Of a DNA stretch of 44,276 nucleotides, positions 25,676-34,511 are shown in pieces. Origin of the DNA: an uncultured Armatimonadota bacterium. GTDB taxonomy: Bacteria; Armatimonadota; Fimbriimonadia; Fimbriimonadales; Fimbriimonadaceae. Below the pieces are notes generated by a model that ran no database searches, had not been told where the DNA came from, and worked only from the letters and a program-made list of their open reading frames with translations. The stretch covers positions 1-44,276 of the forward strand of contig CAIUHP010000062.1 in the NCBI GenBank assembly GCA_903899015.1, read 5' to 3'. The translations under genes were made by a program, and so were the position numbers. Position 1 is the first letter of the stretch. The number at the start of each line of letters is the position of its first letter.

Positions 25676-26599
25676 CTAGATATGAAGGAAGCTGACCAGA
25701 TCTTCCTCGTTGACACCCGGTTCCCCCGGTGCCACGTTTCCAAGCTTGCCGTCTTTCATCCATTTCTCAAGTTCATCTACTAGCTCGAATAGGTGGCTGA
25801 AATTCTCAACGTGGAAAAGTAGTGGTTGATAGTGATCAATTTCGAACGATTGGTTGATAACCCATTCCAATTGGATCGGGAATCGTTGGACATCGGGCGA
25901 TTCAATGCAGTGCTCAATCTCACCGTATGAGCTGAGAAGCCCACTTCCATAGACCTTGAGGCCATCTTTTGAATTCATGAGGCCAAATTCGATCGTGAAC
26001 CAGAAAAATCGGGCCATTGCCCGAATAATGCTTGTCAGCCGCCGGATTTGCTCTTCTTTGTCGGAGATGCCGCTGACTATTTCAGCCGCCGTATGGGCAC
26101 AATCCCCAAATCGAACGAGGGCGTCGGCGAATGCAGGATCGGTATGCATGGGCACATGCCCGGCAATGTCATGAAAAATGTCGGGTTCCGGAAGATAATC
26201 CAACTTGTCCGAACGCCGAATGGTGATCGTTGTTGGAAATTCCCGGTTTCTCAAGCAATCAAAGAACTTATAGGCCGGAACGTAACCGCTAACCGGCTTT
26301 GCCTTGAAATGTGTCAGCGGTTCCAGAAACTGGTTGACATCTTCGAGCCGAGGGACTGCGTTTGGATTCAGGCAGAGAGAATCAATTCCCAGTTGAAAAT
26401 GCTCGTTGGCATACTTTTCCCAGCGTCCATGCATACGAGAGAACAGCTTTCGCCACGATTCATGGTTCTCTGGGGAGTACAGGTCATACGGCTGAACAAT
26501 ATAAAGTTCGCCTCTCTCGCGGGCCTGCTCAATAAATTTGGCTTCGTTCGTCGTAAGACCCATGAATGCCTTTAGTTCATTTACAGTTGTGTGAGCCAC
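25676..26599 (-). CDS. phhA: phenylalanine 4-monooxygenase
   Basis: A 307-residue, single-domain aromatic amino acid hydroxylase that makes tyrosine from phenylalanine using tetrahydrobiopterin and non-heme iron. The iron ligands are His143 and His148 (FHDIAGHVPMH) and Glu204 (WFTIEFGL). The later GSGLLSSYGEIEH segment matches the substrate-binding loop. Bacterial enzymes are about 260-300 residues and lack the animal regulatory ACT domain, as here. GTG start with a strong AAGGAGAG ribosome site. No pterin dehydratase or recycling gene is close. Confidence 0.92.
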   Translation of the reverse strand: MAHTTVNELKAFMGLTTNEAKFIEQARERGELYIVQPYDLYSPENHESWRKLFSRMHGRWEKYANEHFQLGIDSLCLNPNAVPRLEDVNQFLEPLTHFKAKPVSGYVPAYKFFDCLRNREFPTTITIRRSDKLDYLPEPDIFHDIAGHVPMHTDPAFADALVRFGDCAHTAAEIVSGISDKEEQIRRLTSIIRAMARFFWFTIEFGLMNSKDGLKVYGSGLLSSYGEIEHCIESPDVQRFPIQLEWVINQSFEIDHYQPLLFHVENFSHLFELVDELEKWMKDGKLGNVAPGEPGVNEEDLVSFLHI

Positions 26600-26760
26600 T
26601 TTGCTCTCCTTTCTTTATCGGTCTCGTAACGTATTCGAAGAATTCTTGGAGTCACTTCGATGTGCTTCCAACTCTTATAACGACGAATAATTTTTTGATT
26701 TAAATATCCGGTGAGCCCGAATAATCGATACAAGATACCGCAGGTACGTAACGGTCCCAC

Positions 26761-26797
26761 AAAAAAAGAAGACTCCTTTCCTTAAGAATGGAGTCTT
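26761..26797 (-). terminator. intrinsic terminator of response regulator gene
   Basis: On the minus strand an 8-bp stem (AAGACTCC with GGAGTCTT) is followed by CTTTTTTT. It lies 25 bp after the stop of the response regulator at 26822. Confidence 0.85.
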
Positions 26798-26821
26798 CCA
26801 TGAGACTAGCTTGGGGATTGA

Positions 26822-27226
26822 TTAAATCTCGTAACGCTTGCTTCCGCCCGTATCGTCATGACCCTGAGCGATTCTCTTAACGAACGTTACAAGTTCCATT
26901 GGGTTAAATGGCTTGGTAAGGTACATGTCGGCGCCGTAATGATAGCCTTCGAAAACGTCCTTATCCTGAGCTTTCGCCGTCAACATAATGACAGGCAAAT
27001 TCTCAGTCTCTGGTTCTCGTCGGAGTGTTTTGAGAACTTCAAAACCGTCCATATAGGGCATCATCACGTCCAAGACAACCAGATTAGGTTTCTCTGCGCG
27101 GATCTTTTCTAATCCTTCTTTGCCGTCGAACGCGGTGACAACGGTATATCCTTGTCTTTCCAGGTTAACCTGAATCAAGCGCACTATGTGTCTTTCGTCG
27201 TCACAAACCAAAACTTTCAGGGGCAT
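26822..27226 (-). CDS. CheY-like response regulator
   Basis: A 134-residue single receiver domain. It has the acidic pocket DDE near residues 9-11, phospho-acceptor Asp in VVLDVMMPY near 54, Thr in MLTAKA near 83 and Lys in LTKPFNP near 105. No output domain. Such orphan receivers act by protein contact in chemotaxis, twitching or phosphorelays. AGGAG lies upstream of ATG at 27226. It is about 150 bp downstream of a close paralogue on the same strand and ends at an intrinsic terminator. Confidence 0.92.
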   Translation of the reverse strand: MPLKVLVCDDERHIVRLIQVNLERQGYTVVTAFDGKEGLEKIRAEKPNLVVLDVMMPYMDGFEVLKTLRREPETENLPVIMLTAKAQDKDVFEGYHYGADMYLTKPFNPMELVTFVKRIAQGHDDTGGSKRYEI

Positions 27227-27376
27227 GGGTTCTCCTAAGCTTGTCCTCTATTAAAGGTTGTTCGCATCCTACCTGATGTTTTCAGCCAATTTAAACGCTC
27301 ACACACAACACTGACAACCTTTCGATCATCAATAAGGTTCACGTGAGCCAAAAACATCAATTTCGGACACCACAAA

Positions 27377-27748
27377 TCACGAAACTAGTCCAACTCTCTC
27401 AAGAAATACTTGAAGGTCGATTGGATTAAATGGTTTCGTCATGTACATATTGGCACCAGCAGCGAGTCCTTTCAAGTCATCTCCCTGCTGAGCCTTCACA
27501 GTTAACATAATGACAGGTATTTTTGCCGTTTCTGGGTCCTTTCGAATTGTCTTCAAAACTTCAATGCCGTCAACATACGGCATCATCACATCCAACAAGA
27601 TCAGATCCGGTTTTTCGGAAGTCACTTTCTCAAGCGCTTCCCTCCCGTCGTAGGCCGTCACGACGACATGTCCTTGTCGTTCGAGATTCACTTGAATCAG
27701 TCGAACAATATTTCTCTCATCATCGCACACAAGAACTTTGAGGGACAT
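27377..27748 (-). CDS. CheY-like response regulator, paralogue
   Basis: A 123-residue single receiver domain, nearly identical in plan to the gene at 26822 (both begin with a KVLVCDDER segment and share LIQVNLERQG and LDVMMPY). Phospho-acceptor Asp, Thr and Lys are all present. The pair clearly arose by tandem duplication, with differences in the alpha4-beta5 surface (MLTVKAQQGDDLKGLAAGANMY here), which usually decides partner choice. AGGAT precedes ATG at 27748. A HisKA_2 kinase lies 2 kb away on the other strand; a functional link is only possible. Confidence 0.92.
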   Translation of the reverse strand: MSLKVLVCDDERNIVRLIQVNLERQGHVVVTAYDGREALEKVTSEKPDLILLDVMMPYVDGIEVLKTIRKDPETAKIPVIMLTVKAQQGDDLKGLAAGANMYMTKPFNPIDLQVFLERVGLVS

Positions 27749-27848
27749 GAATCTATCCTGCGGTCACGAATTAAGACGGACAATCAATGCATCTTAGTGC
27801 TTCTCGACAAGATTAGGTTGCGATTAAAAGGACAAAGAGCCCAACAGG

Positions 27849-27854
27849 TAACCT
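27849..27854 (+). promoter_or_regulatory. probable -10 box before FAH-like gene
   Basis: TAACCT six bases before the GTG start at 27861, same layout as other leaderless candidates here. Confidence 0.35.
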
Positions 27855-27860
27855 TATAGA

Positions 27861-28661
27861 GTGAAATTGTGCCGATTCGAGCTCAAATCCAGTCCAGGCG
27901 AAGCCCGCTCAGGAATGGTCTACAGTGGCAAAATTTATGAAACCGATGGGGCGAGTGCCATCGCCGTTCATGAAGCAGAGGCAATCCGACCTCTATCTCC
28001 TGTTCCTCATGCCCCAAGCCTTCGATATTTCCGAACCGACCTTCAGCCAGACAGCTTCGGTAACGAGGGTCCAGAAGAACCAAGATTTTTTTATGGCAAC
28101 CCGATGAGCCTCGTCGGAGCTAGCCAGCTGATCAACTATCCTGATTCCGTCATGGAACTCGGAATCGAAACGTTTGTCGCTGCCGTCCTTGTTGCTGACG
28201 CCTATCAAATTGACGTAGAGATGGCAGACGACCTGATTCTTGGAATCACCTTGCTAAACACATTGGTCTCTCGGGACCGCGAAAGGATCGAGCGCCGCAC
28301 CGGTGCGATCGGATCTTCGCACGACTTGGGAGGAGCTCTCGGACCGGTTTTAACCACCCCCGATGAACTCGAAGATTATGTAATCGATGCCGAGTTCGGC
28401 AAACGATACGCTTTGAGCGCAGTTACCCGCATCAACGGAGTCGAGCGAGAGCGCGGCAACCTCGAAAACCTGCCTTTCACCTTCGCTCAAGCTATTAGTT
28501 CAGCCAGCCAAACCTGCACTTTGAAGGCAGGAGACATTATCGCTTTGGGACCACTTGTCGACGCAACCCTCGAACCACTCACACTCGATCCTGGTGACGA
28601 GGTTCAGCTTGCAGTCGAAAATCTCGGTGCCATCTCTCTCAAACTTTCTTTACTCCAATGA
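27861..28661 (+). CDS. fumarylacetoacetate hydrolase-fold protein, degenerate metal site
   Basis: A 266-residue protein whose order of motifs matches the FAH family: an IETFVAAVL strand, LGITLLNTLVSRDRE, LPFTFAQAIS, TLKAGDIIALGP and a C-terminal LDPGDEVQLAVENLG. By alignment with the usual YEAELAVVIG and NDVSARD motifs, the second Glu of the E-x-E metal pair is Phe105 and the metal Asp is Thr134; only Glu103 stays. The substrate loop GTP is GPL. It may thus not be a working hydrolase. It overlaps the M16 protease gene by 4 bp and is first in an operon. GTG start. Confidence 0.7.
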   Translation: MKLCRFELKSSPGEARSGMVYSGKIYETDGASAIAVHEAEAIRPLSPVPHAPSLRYFRTDLQPDSFGNEGPEEPRFFYGNPMSLVGASQLINYPDSVMELGIETFVAAVLVADAYQIDVEMADDLILGITLLNTLVSRDRERIERRTGAIGSSHDLGGALGPVLTTPDELEDYVIDAEFGKRYALSAVTRINGVERERGNLENLPFTFAQAISSASQTCTLKAGDIIALGPLVDATLEPLTLDPGDEVQLAVENLGAISLKLSLLQ

Positions 28662-29890
28662 GCCAAGTTCAAAAATTGACCCTCGACAATGGTGTTCGCG
28701 TTCTCGTCGAACCAATCGGACACGTAAAATCAGCCGCAGTCGGCCTTTGGTGCAAGACGGGAAGTCGCCACGAACTTGCCAACGAAGCAGGCATCACCCA
28801 CCTTATTGAGCATATGCTCTTCAAGGGCACCCAAAATCGAACAGCCAAGCAAATTGCCGAGGCAATTGAAGGGCAAGGTGGATCCCTCAACGCATTTACA
28901 GACAAGGAATCAACCTGCTATTACTGCCGAGTGCTCGCCGATGAAGTGACGGGCGGGGTGGATGTTCTCTGCGACATGATGCTTCACTCACTGATCGACC
29001 CCAATGAGTTGAGTCGGGAGCAGGGGGTTGTCCTCGAAGAAATCAAGCGAAGCGAAGACGAACCGAGTGATCACGTACACGAACTCCATCTAGGCAATCG
29101 ATGGGGAGACCATCCTCTTGGACGGCCCATTATCGGTACTCCTGAGTCGGTGAGTTCATTTACCAGCGAAGATATTCGCTCTTACATCGACAAGCACTAC
29201 CGAGCCGAAAGTGTCGTTCTTTCAGTCGCTGGCAACGTCGATCCCCAGGAAGTCCTCAAGGCTGCCGAGGCGACCTTAGGGCGACTCCCACACACCAAGA
29301 ACGACGCCCCTCCATCTCGCCCAAGCGGTAAGGCTTCCTTCCAATTTATCGAGAAGGATGTTGAGCAAGTTCACTTCTGCATCGGTACCGATGGCACTTC
29401 CATTTACGACCCCGAATATTACACGCTCGTCGTTCTCGACGCGGCATTGGGTGGAAGTATGTCAAGCCGCTTGTTCCAGGAAATCCGCGAAAAGCGGGGT
29501 CTGGTTTACAGTGTGGGTAGCTATACCCTGAGCTACTCTGCAGGGGGCGCGTTTACTGTCTATGGCGGTACCGGTCCACAGCATTGGCCGCTGGTTCAAG
29601 AATTGGTTCGCCAAGAGTTCGACAAGGTCATGAAAGACGGACTCGATGCTGACGAATTGGGTCGAACCAAGCGTCACATTGCGGGCAGCGTCGTTTTGGC
29701 CCTTGAAGGAATGAGTTCTCGAATGATGCGAATGAGTCGTAACGAGTTGTCGCATGAGCGAGATATTCCCATCGAGGAAACCCTTCAAAAGATCAACGCG
29801 GTCACGAACGAATCCATCATGGAATTAGCCAATCGAATACTCACTCCTGAACTGGTGAACACCACTGCGATTGGACCTATCTCAGAATAA
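28658..29890 (+). CDS. M16 zinc peptidase (mitochondrial processing peptidase-like)
   Basis: A 410-residue M16 protease of the half-size type. The inverted zinc motif is HLIEHMLFKGT (HxxEH) near residues 45-50, with the third ligand Glu in EQGVVLEEIKRSEDEP about 75 residues on. The C-terminal R/Y pair region reads KRGLVYSVGSY. The family forms dimers enclosing a chamber that degrades or trims peptides. No signal peptide, so cytoplasmic. It overlaps the FAH-fold gene and is followed after 2 bp by the kinase gene. Confidence 0.92.
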   Translation: MSQVQKLTLDNGVRVLVEPIGHVKSAAVGLWCKTGSRHELANEAGITHLIEHMLFKGTQNRTAKQIAEAIEGQGGSLNAFTDKESTCYYCRVLADEVTGGVDVLCDMMLHSLIDPNELSREQGVVLEEIKRSEDEPSDHVHELHLGNRWGDHPLGRPIIGTPESVSSFTSEDIRSYIDKHYRAESVVLSVAGNVDPQEVLKAAEATLGRLPHTKNDAPPSRPSGKASFQFIEKDVEQVHFCIGTDGTSIYDPEYYTLVVLDAALGGSMSSRLFQEIREKRGLVYSVGSYTLSYSAGGAFTVYGGTGPQHWPLVQELVRQEFDKVMKDGLDADELGRTKRHIAGSVVLALEGMSSRMMRMSRNELSHERDIPIEETLQKINAVTNESIMELANRILTPELVNTTAIGPISE

Positions 29891-29892
29891 TC

Positions 29893-31503
29893 ATGCCATC
29901 AACCTCCACCGGCAAGTCCCTCCTTTCTTTTCTTGATGCAACCACTCACGCGGACTCGCGTGAGGAGTTGTTGTCAGAGTTGGTTGCCACGTGCCTCTCC
30001 ACATTTGGATGTGACTCGTGCGACATTCTTTATCGAGAAACGGGCGACGGCCTGGTCTTACGGGCCAGCACCGTCTTTCCCGAGCTCAACAATCGATTAA
30101 AACTCGGAAAAGGAGTGGGGCTGTCGGGAGGAGTGCTTTTATCGGGCGAGCCTGTCTTCTTGGCAAAAGACGCTACGAAGCACCCTCAATACACAAAATA
30201 TCCCGGCTTCGATGATCACAACTTCGAAGCGTTGGTCATCCTTCCGTTGATGGGTCCTTCCCCCCTTCCTTTTGGAGTGCTCTTGTTCCGAAAGGCAACC
30301 GCCTGGAAGATGACTCCCGCTGAAAAAGCGAGATTGATCGAAGTCTCTCAAATCGTTTCCGGCTGTTTGCGGGGATATAACGCGGCCTATCAAGCAGGAG
30401 CCCAGATCAACCGACTTGGAGCGCTTAGCGAAGTTTCAAAAACGATTGCTACCAGTCCCTATGTCGAAGAAATCCTCCAACTCCTGGTGAATTTGACGGC
30501 GCAGCAGTTTAACTATCGCGTTTGTACGGTTCGTTTGCTGGATGAGAATCGAGGCGAATTAGTGCTACGAGCAACCCAGGCTCAGGCAAAGGCTTACCAG
30601 CGCAAAAGAGCGATCAAACTCGGAGAGTCGATCGCAGGACGAGCAATCGCGGAAAATCGCCCCATCATCGTACGAGACGTTCAGGTTGAGGACGATTACA
30701 TCGGACACGACCTAGCGGTTGAACAAGGGTTGCGATCGATGGTTTGCGTGCCTCTGACCCTTCAGGACAAACCGGTGGGAGTTATTAGCTGCTACACCAG
30801 CGAAGTTCGCGACTTCTTACCCGACGAGATCAAAGCGCTTGAAACACTCGCTAAGACGGCTGCGGTTTCGATTGAGCATGCCAAGCTCCAAGTTCGAAAC
30901 ACGCTGATGCAGGAGATGCATCACCGGGTCAAGAACAACCTTCAGCAGGTCGCTTCCCTCCTCCGACTGCAGATGCGTCATAGCAACTACAAGTCGCTTG
31001 AAGAAGCCCTGAACGATTGCCTCGGTCGTATCTTGGCGATTGCCTCGGTCCACGATTTGCTCAGTCGAGAAGATTTAGACCATGTTGGCATTCGTTCCAT
31101 CGCTGACACTTTGGTTCACCACCAGAAGAGCTCACTGATGTTGCCTGACCGTCAAATTCAGTTCCAAGTTCGTGGTTCGGACGTCACCCTGAACATGTCG
31201 CAAGCTACCCAGCTAGCCTTAGTGCTCAACGAGTTGATCCAGAACGCGATGGAGCACGGATTCAAACAAACTCAAAGCGGGGAGATTCACATCAACGTCG
31301 AAGATAAGGACGATGAAGTATCGGTATGGGTATCCAACAGTGGAGACAGCCTTCCCGAAGATTTCGATCCAACCGTGGTAAGTAACCTGGGTCTCAAAAT
31401 CGTCGATAACTTGGCCCGAGCGCTGGGTGGCAAATTCAAAATGTCCAATGTGTTGGGATGGACCGTTTCTGAAGTCAAATTCCCTAAAGTTACCGGCGAG
31501 TAA
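29893..31503 (+). CDS. GAF-GAF-HisKA_2 sensor histidine kinase
   Basis: A 536-residue soluble kinase. Two GAF sensor domains (about 20-165 and 185-335) are followed by a HisKA_2 dimerisation helix with phospho-His in MHHRVKNNLQQV near residue 343. The ATPase domain has an N-box in LVLNELIQNAMEHG and G-rich boxes GDSLPED and NLGLKIV. There are no membrane helices, so it senses a cytosolic signal; the GAF ligand is unknown. HisKA_2 kinases usually feed simple receivers, and two orphan receivers lie about 2 kb upstream on the other strand. It starts 2 bp after the M16 gene. Confidence 0.9.
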   Translation: MPSTSTGKSLLSFLDATTHADSREELLSELVATCLSTFGCDSCDILYRETGDGLVLRASTVFPELNNRLKLGKGVGLSGGVLLSGEPVFLAKDATKHPQYTKYPGFDDHNFEALVILPLMGPSPLPFGVLLFRKATAWKMTPAEKARLIEVSQIVSGCLRGYNAAYQAGAQINRLGALSEVSKTIATSPYVEEILQLLVNLTAQQFNYRVCTVRLLDENRGELVLRATQAQAKAYQRKRAIKLGESIAGRAIAENRPIIVRDVQVEDDYIGHDLAVEQGLRSMVCVPLTLQDKPVGVISCYTSEVRDFLPDEIKALETLAKTAAVSIEHAKLQVRNTLMQEMHHRVKNNLQQVASLLRLQMRHSNYKSLEEALNDCLGRILAIASVHDLLSREDLDHVGIRSIADTLVHHQKSSLMLPDRQIQFQVRGSDVTLNMSQATQLALVLNELIQNAMEHGFKQTQSGEIHINVEDKDDEVSVWVSNSGDSLPEDFDPTVVSNLGLKIVDNLARALGGKFKMSNVLGWTVSEVKFPKVTGE

Positions 31504-31571
31504 TTCAAGTTAGAAGGTTTGAGCATAGCGATAGCAGTGGCTTCCAACGCGGTAAGATTTGCCACTGCCAC

Positions 31572-34478
31572 ATGCCACGCCATACTTCTCTTGCTCTATT
31601 CAGCTTATGCTTACTGACGTCAGTTGCTGGCGCTCAAAAGAAGCCCCTCGACCATTCCGTTTACGATTCTTGGAACTCGATTCGAAGTACAAGTCTGTCT
31701 CACGACGGTAAGTGGATCCTTTACGTGATTGCCCCTCAAGAGGGCGATTCTAAGGTTGAAATCAAGTCGCTTGTTACCGACACGGTTTACACTTTCCCTC
31801 GCGGAGGAGCCGTTCAATTTAGCAATGACTCTCACTACGTCATTGCCACGATTGTCCCCCCGCTAGCCGATACAAAGAAGGCGACACGGGACAAAGTTCC
31901 ACCCGCTGACGCGCCCAAGAACGCGTTGATGATTTTGAACTTGGCAAACGGCGAGCAAACCAAGGTCGAGAGAGTGACTTCGTTCCAGCTTCCCGCTGAA
32001 GACAGTGGTTGGTTTACTTACCGCCCCGAAGCTCCCAAAGCGGAGACTGGCACTTCAGGCGGAACGCCGACAGCCAATCCAAGACCTGCCGCAGGCGGTA
32101 CAAGACGTGCAGGTGCGGGTGCAGGCGCAAGAGCGGGTTCTGCTCCTGCGGCCGCTGCTGGCTCACCAATGGTTATTCGGGAACTAGCATCTGCCAAGGA
32201 AGAGAAGCTCGAGAACGTAGGGGACGCTCTCTTATCTAAAGACGGAACGACCCTTGCCTATACGATCATTTCGAAGGACGGCAAGGAGGATGGAGTCTAT
32301 TGGATGAACCTCCCCAAACACCATAAAACCGAAGTTCTGAAAGGAAAAGCTAAGACTCAAAAGCTTGCCTTGAACGACGAAACAAAGGACTTGGCCGTTC
32401 TGACAGATCGAAAGCTAGATGCACCAGAAAAAGCAGAGAAACCCAAGAACGAGTCTCCGACGGCAAAAGCAACCGAAGCAAAGACCGGGCTGACCGTCTA
32501 TCTGTTCGATTCCAAACTTTCGAAGGTTCGAGCGTTGGTGGATGACACCCATTCCGTAGTTCCCAAAGGTTGGATCATTAGCGAGAACGGCGGGGTTAGC
32601 TTCTCGGAAAAAGGCAATCGAATCTTTTTCGGCATGGCTCCCAAGCCAGCAGAAGAAAAGAAAGATGATACGCCAGACAGCGAGAAAGTAAGCGTTGACG
32701 TTTGGACATGGAAAGACAAAAAAATCATGCCGCAACAGCTTCTGCAAGCAGCAGCTGACCAGAAGAAGACTTACCTCGCCATGGTCACACGAGATGGAAG
32801 CAAGGCAGTCCAACTTGAATCGGAGAAGATCCCAAGCGTTTCGGTGAGCCAACGGGGAGAAGGCGCTTATGCGTTAGGCACGTCCGATAACGATTATCGA
32901 CTTGAATCCTCATGGGATGATGGCTATAGCGACTATTACGTGGTTGACGTAGCTACGGGAGCTGCCCGAGAATTCCTTCACCGATCCGAAGCTCGTCCTT
33001 CATTTTCACCCGACGGGAGATATGTTGCTGGTTTCGAGTTCGGCACTAAGCAATACTTCTTCTTCGATCCCGCTACCCTCAAGAGAACGGACAGCAATAT
33101 CCCTACCGTTCTTTACAACCAGTTGACCGACACACCCAGCACTCCGCCCGCCTATGGTGAGGCCGGCTGGACTAACGGCGACGACCGATTACTGGTCTAC
33201 GATGAATTCGACATTTGGTCGATCGATCCAACGGGCAAAAAGCCAGCAATGAGCGTTACCGGGGGCGCAGGCAGGCTCAGCAACCTTCGTTATCGCTACC
33301 TAAACACCGATCCCGAAGCTCGTTTTGTCGACCTCGCCAAGCCGATACTGCTCTCTACATTTGATCCCGATACCAAAGCGGCTGGTTATTCAACGGAAGA
33401 TGCTTTGAAACCAATGGCCAGACCCCGCAAGCTGGTTTACGGAAACAAAACCTATTCGGCTCCCATCTTTTCGAAAGACGGCAGCGCAGTTACATTCACT
33501 CAGCAAGACTTCGTGGAATATCCCGACGTTTGGGTCGCGAAACCTGATTTCAAAGACGCTAAGAAAATCAGCAATGCCAATCCGCAGCAATCTCAGTACA
33601 ACTGGGGCACCGCCGAGTTGGTCAACTGGGTCTCCGGCGACGGTCAGAAGCTACAAGGCATTTTGATCAAGCCCGAAAACTTCAGCTACGGAAAGAAGTA
33701 TCCGATGGTGACTTACTTCTATGAGCGACTTTCGGACACGCTGAATGCTTACCACCCGCCCGCACCCAGTGCATCGACGATTAATCTGCCCTACTTCGCT
33801 AGCAATGGCTATGTCGTCTTTATCCCCGATATTCCATACAAGACCGGTTACCCCGGCGAAAGCTCGGTTTCCGCGATTGTTTCGGGCGTTCTGAACATTG
33901 TCAATCGAGGCTATGTTGATTCTAAGCGACTCGGCATTCAGGGGCAGAGTTGGGGTGGTTACGCCGTTGCTTACCTAGTCACACGAACGAATCTATTCGC
34001 TTGCGCGTGTTCAGGGGCGGCCGTATCCGACATGTTCAGTGCCTATGGCGGCATTCGGTATGGAACAGGCATTCTGCGTGAGGGTCAGTACGAGCACGGC
34101 CAAAGCCGCATCGGTGGCTCACCATGGGATAAGCCTCTCCGATACTTGGAAAACTCGCCATTATTCTGGCTCGACAAAGTCGAAACGCCACTCCTCATGA
34201 TGCACAACGATAAGGACGGTGCCGTGCCGTTCACTCAGGGCATCGAGTTGCTTTCCGGCTTACGACGACTGTCTAAACCAGCTTGGATGTGCGTCTATAA
34301 CGGTGAAGATCACAACCTGGTCGAGCGTAAAAACCGAAAAGATTGGTCCGTGAGAATGTCTCAATTCTTCGATCACTTCTTGATGGATAAGCCGATGCCA
34401 GTGTGGATGTCAAAGGGCGTCCCCGCCACCATGAAAGGCAAGACTTTTGGCTTCGAACTTGAGACCGGCGGTAAATAG
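31572..34478 (+). CDS. S9-family prolyl oligopeptidase-like serine peptidase
   Basis: A 968-residue exported peptidase. It has a signal peptide (about 1-21, ending AGAQ), then a long beta-propeller region of repeated strand motifs (SFSPDGRYVAGFEFG) and a C-terminal alpha/beta hydrolase domain. The catalytic triad is Ser793 in GQSWGGYA, Asp882 in NDKDGAVP and His914 in EDHN. Such enzymes cut short oligopeptides, often after proline, and probably act in the periplasm. A low-complexity Gly/Ala/Arg/Pro insert lies at about 155-200. Close relatives are annotated as S9 dipeptidyl-peptidase-like proteins. Confidence 0.92.
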   Translation: MPRHTSLALFSLCLLTSVAGAQKKPLDHSVYDSWNSIRSTSLSHDGKWILYVIAPQEGDSKVEIKSLVTDTVYTFPRGGAVQFSNDSHYVIATIVPPLADTKKATRDKVPPADAPKNALMILNLANGEQTKVERVTSFQLPAEDSGWFTYRPEAPKAETGTSGGTPTANPRPAAGGTRRAGAGAGARAGSAPAAAAGSPMVIRELASAKEEKLENVGDALLSKDGTTLAYTIISKDGKEDGVYWMNLPKHHKTEVLKGKAKTQKLALNDETKDLAVLTDRKLDAPEKAEKPKNESPTAKATEAKTGLTVYLFDSKLSKVRALVDDTHSVVPKGWIISENGGVSFSEKGNRIFFGMAPKPAEEKKDDTPDSEKVSVDVWTWKDKKIMPQQLLQAAADQKKTYLAMVTRDGSKAVQLESEKIPSVSVSQRGEGAYALGTSDNDYRLESSWDDGYSDYYVVDVATGAAREFLHRSEARPSFSPDGRYVAGFEFGTKQYFFFDPATLKRTDSNIPTVLYNQLTDTPSTPPAYGEAGWTNGDDRLLVYDEFDIWSIDPTGKKPAMSVTGGAGRLSNLRYRYLNTDPEARFVDLAKPILLSTFDPDTKAAGYSTEDALKPMARPRKLVYGNKTYSAPIFSKDGSAVTFTQQDFVEYPDVWVAKPDFKDAKKISNANPQQSQYNWGTAELVNWVSGDGQKLQGILIKPENFSYGKKYPMVTYFYERLSDTLNAYHPPAPSASTINLPYFASNGYVVFIPDIPYKTGYPGESSVSAIVSGVLNIVNRGYVDSKRLGIQGQSWGGYAVAYLVTRTNLFACACSGAAVSDMFSAYGGIRYGTGILREGQYEHGQSRIGGSPWDKPLRYLENSPLFWLDKVETPLLMMHNDKDGAVPFTQGIELLSGLRRLSKPAWMCVYNGEDHNLVERKNRKDWSVRMSQFFDHFLMDKPMPVWMSKGVPATMKGKTFGFELETGGK

Positions 34479-34497
34479 AACCATCGGACTTTTGAAG

Positions 34498-34503
34498 TAA
34501 TCT
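34498..34503 (+). promoter_or_regulatory. possible -10 box before TIM-barrel gene
   Basis: TAATCT eight bases before ATG at 34512, with no Shine-Dalgarno sequence. Confidence 0.3.
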
Positions 34504-34511
34504 GCTTCAAG

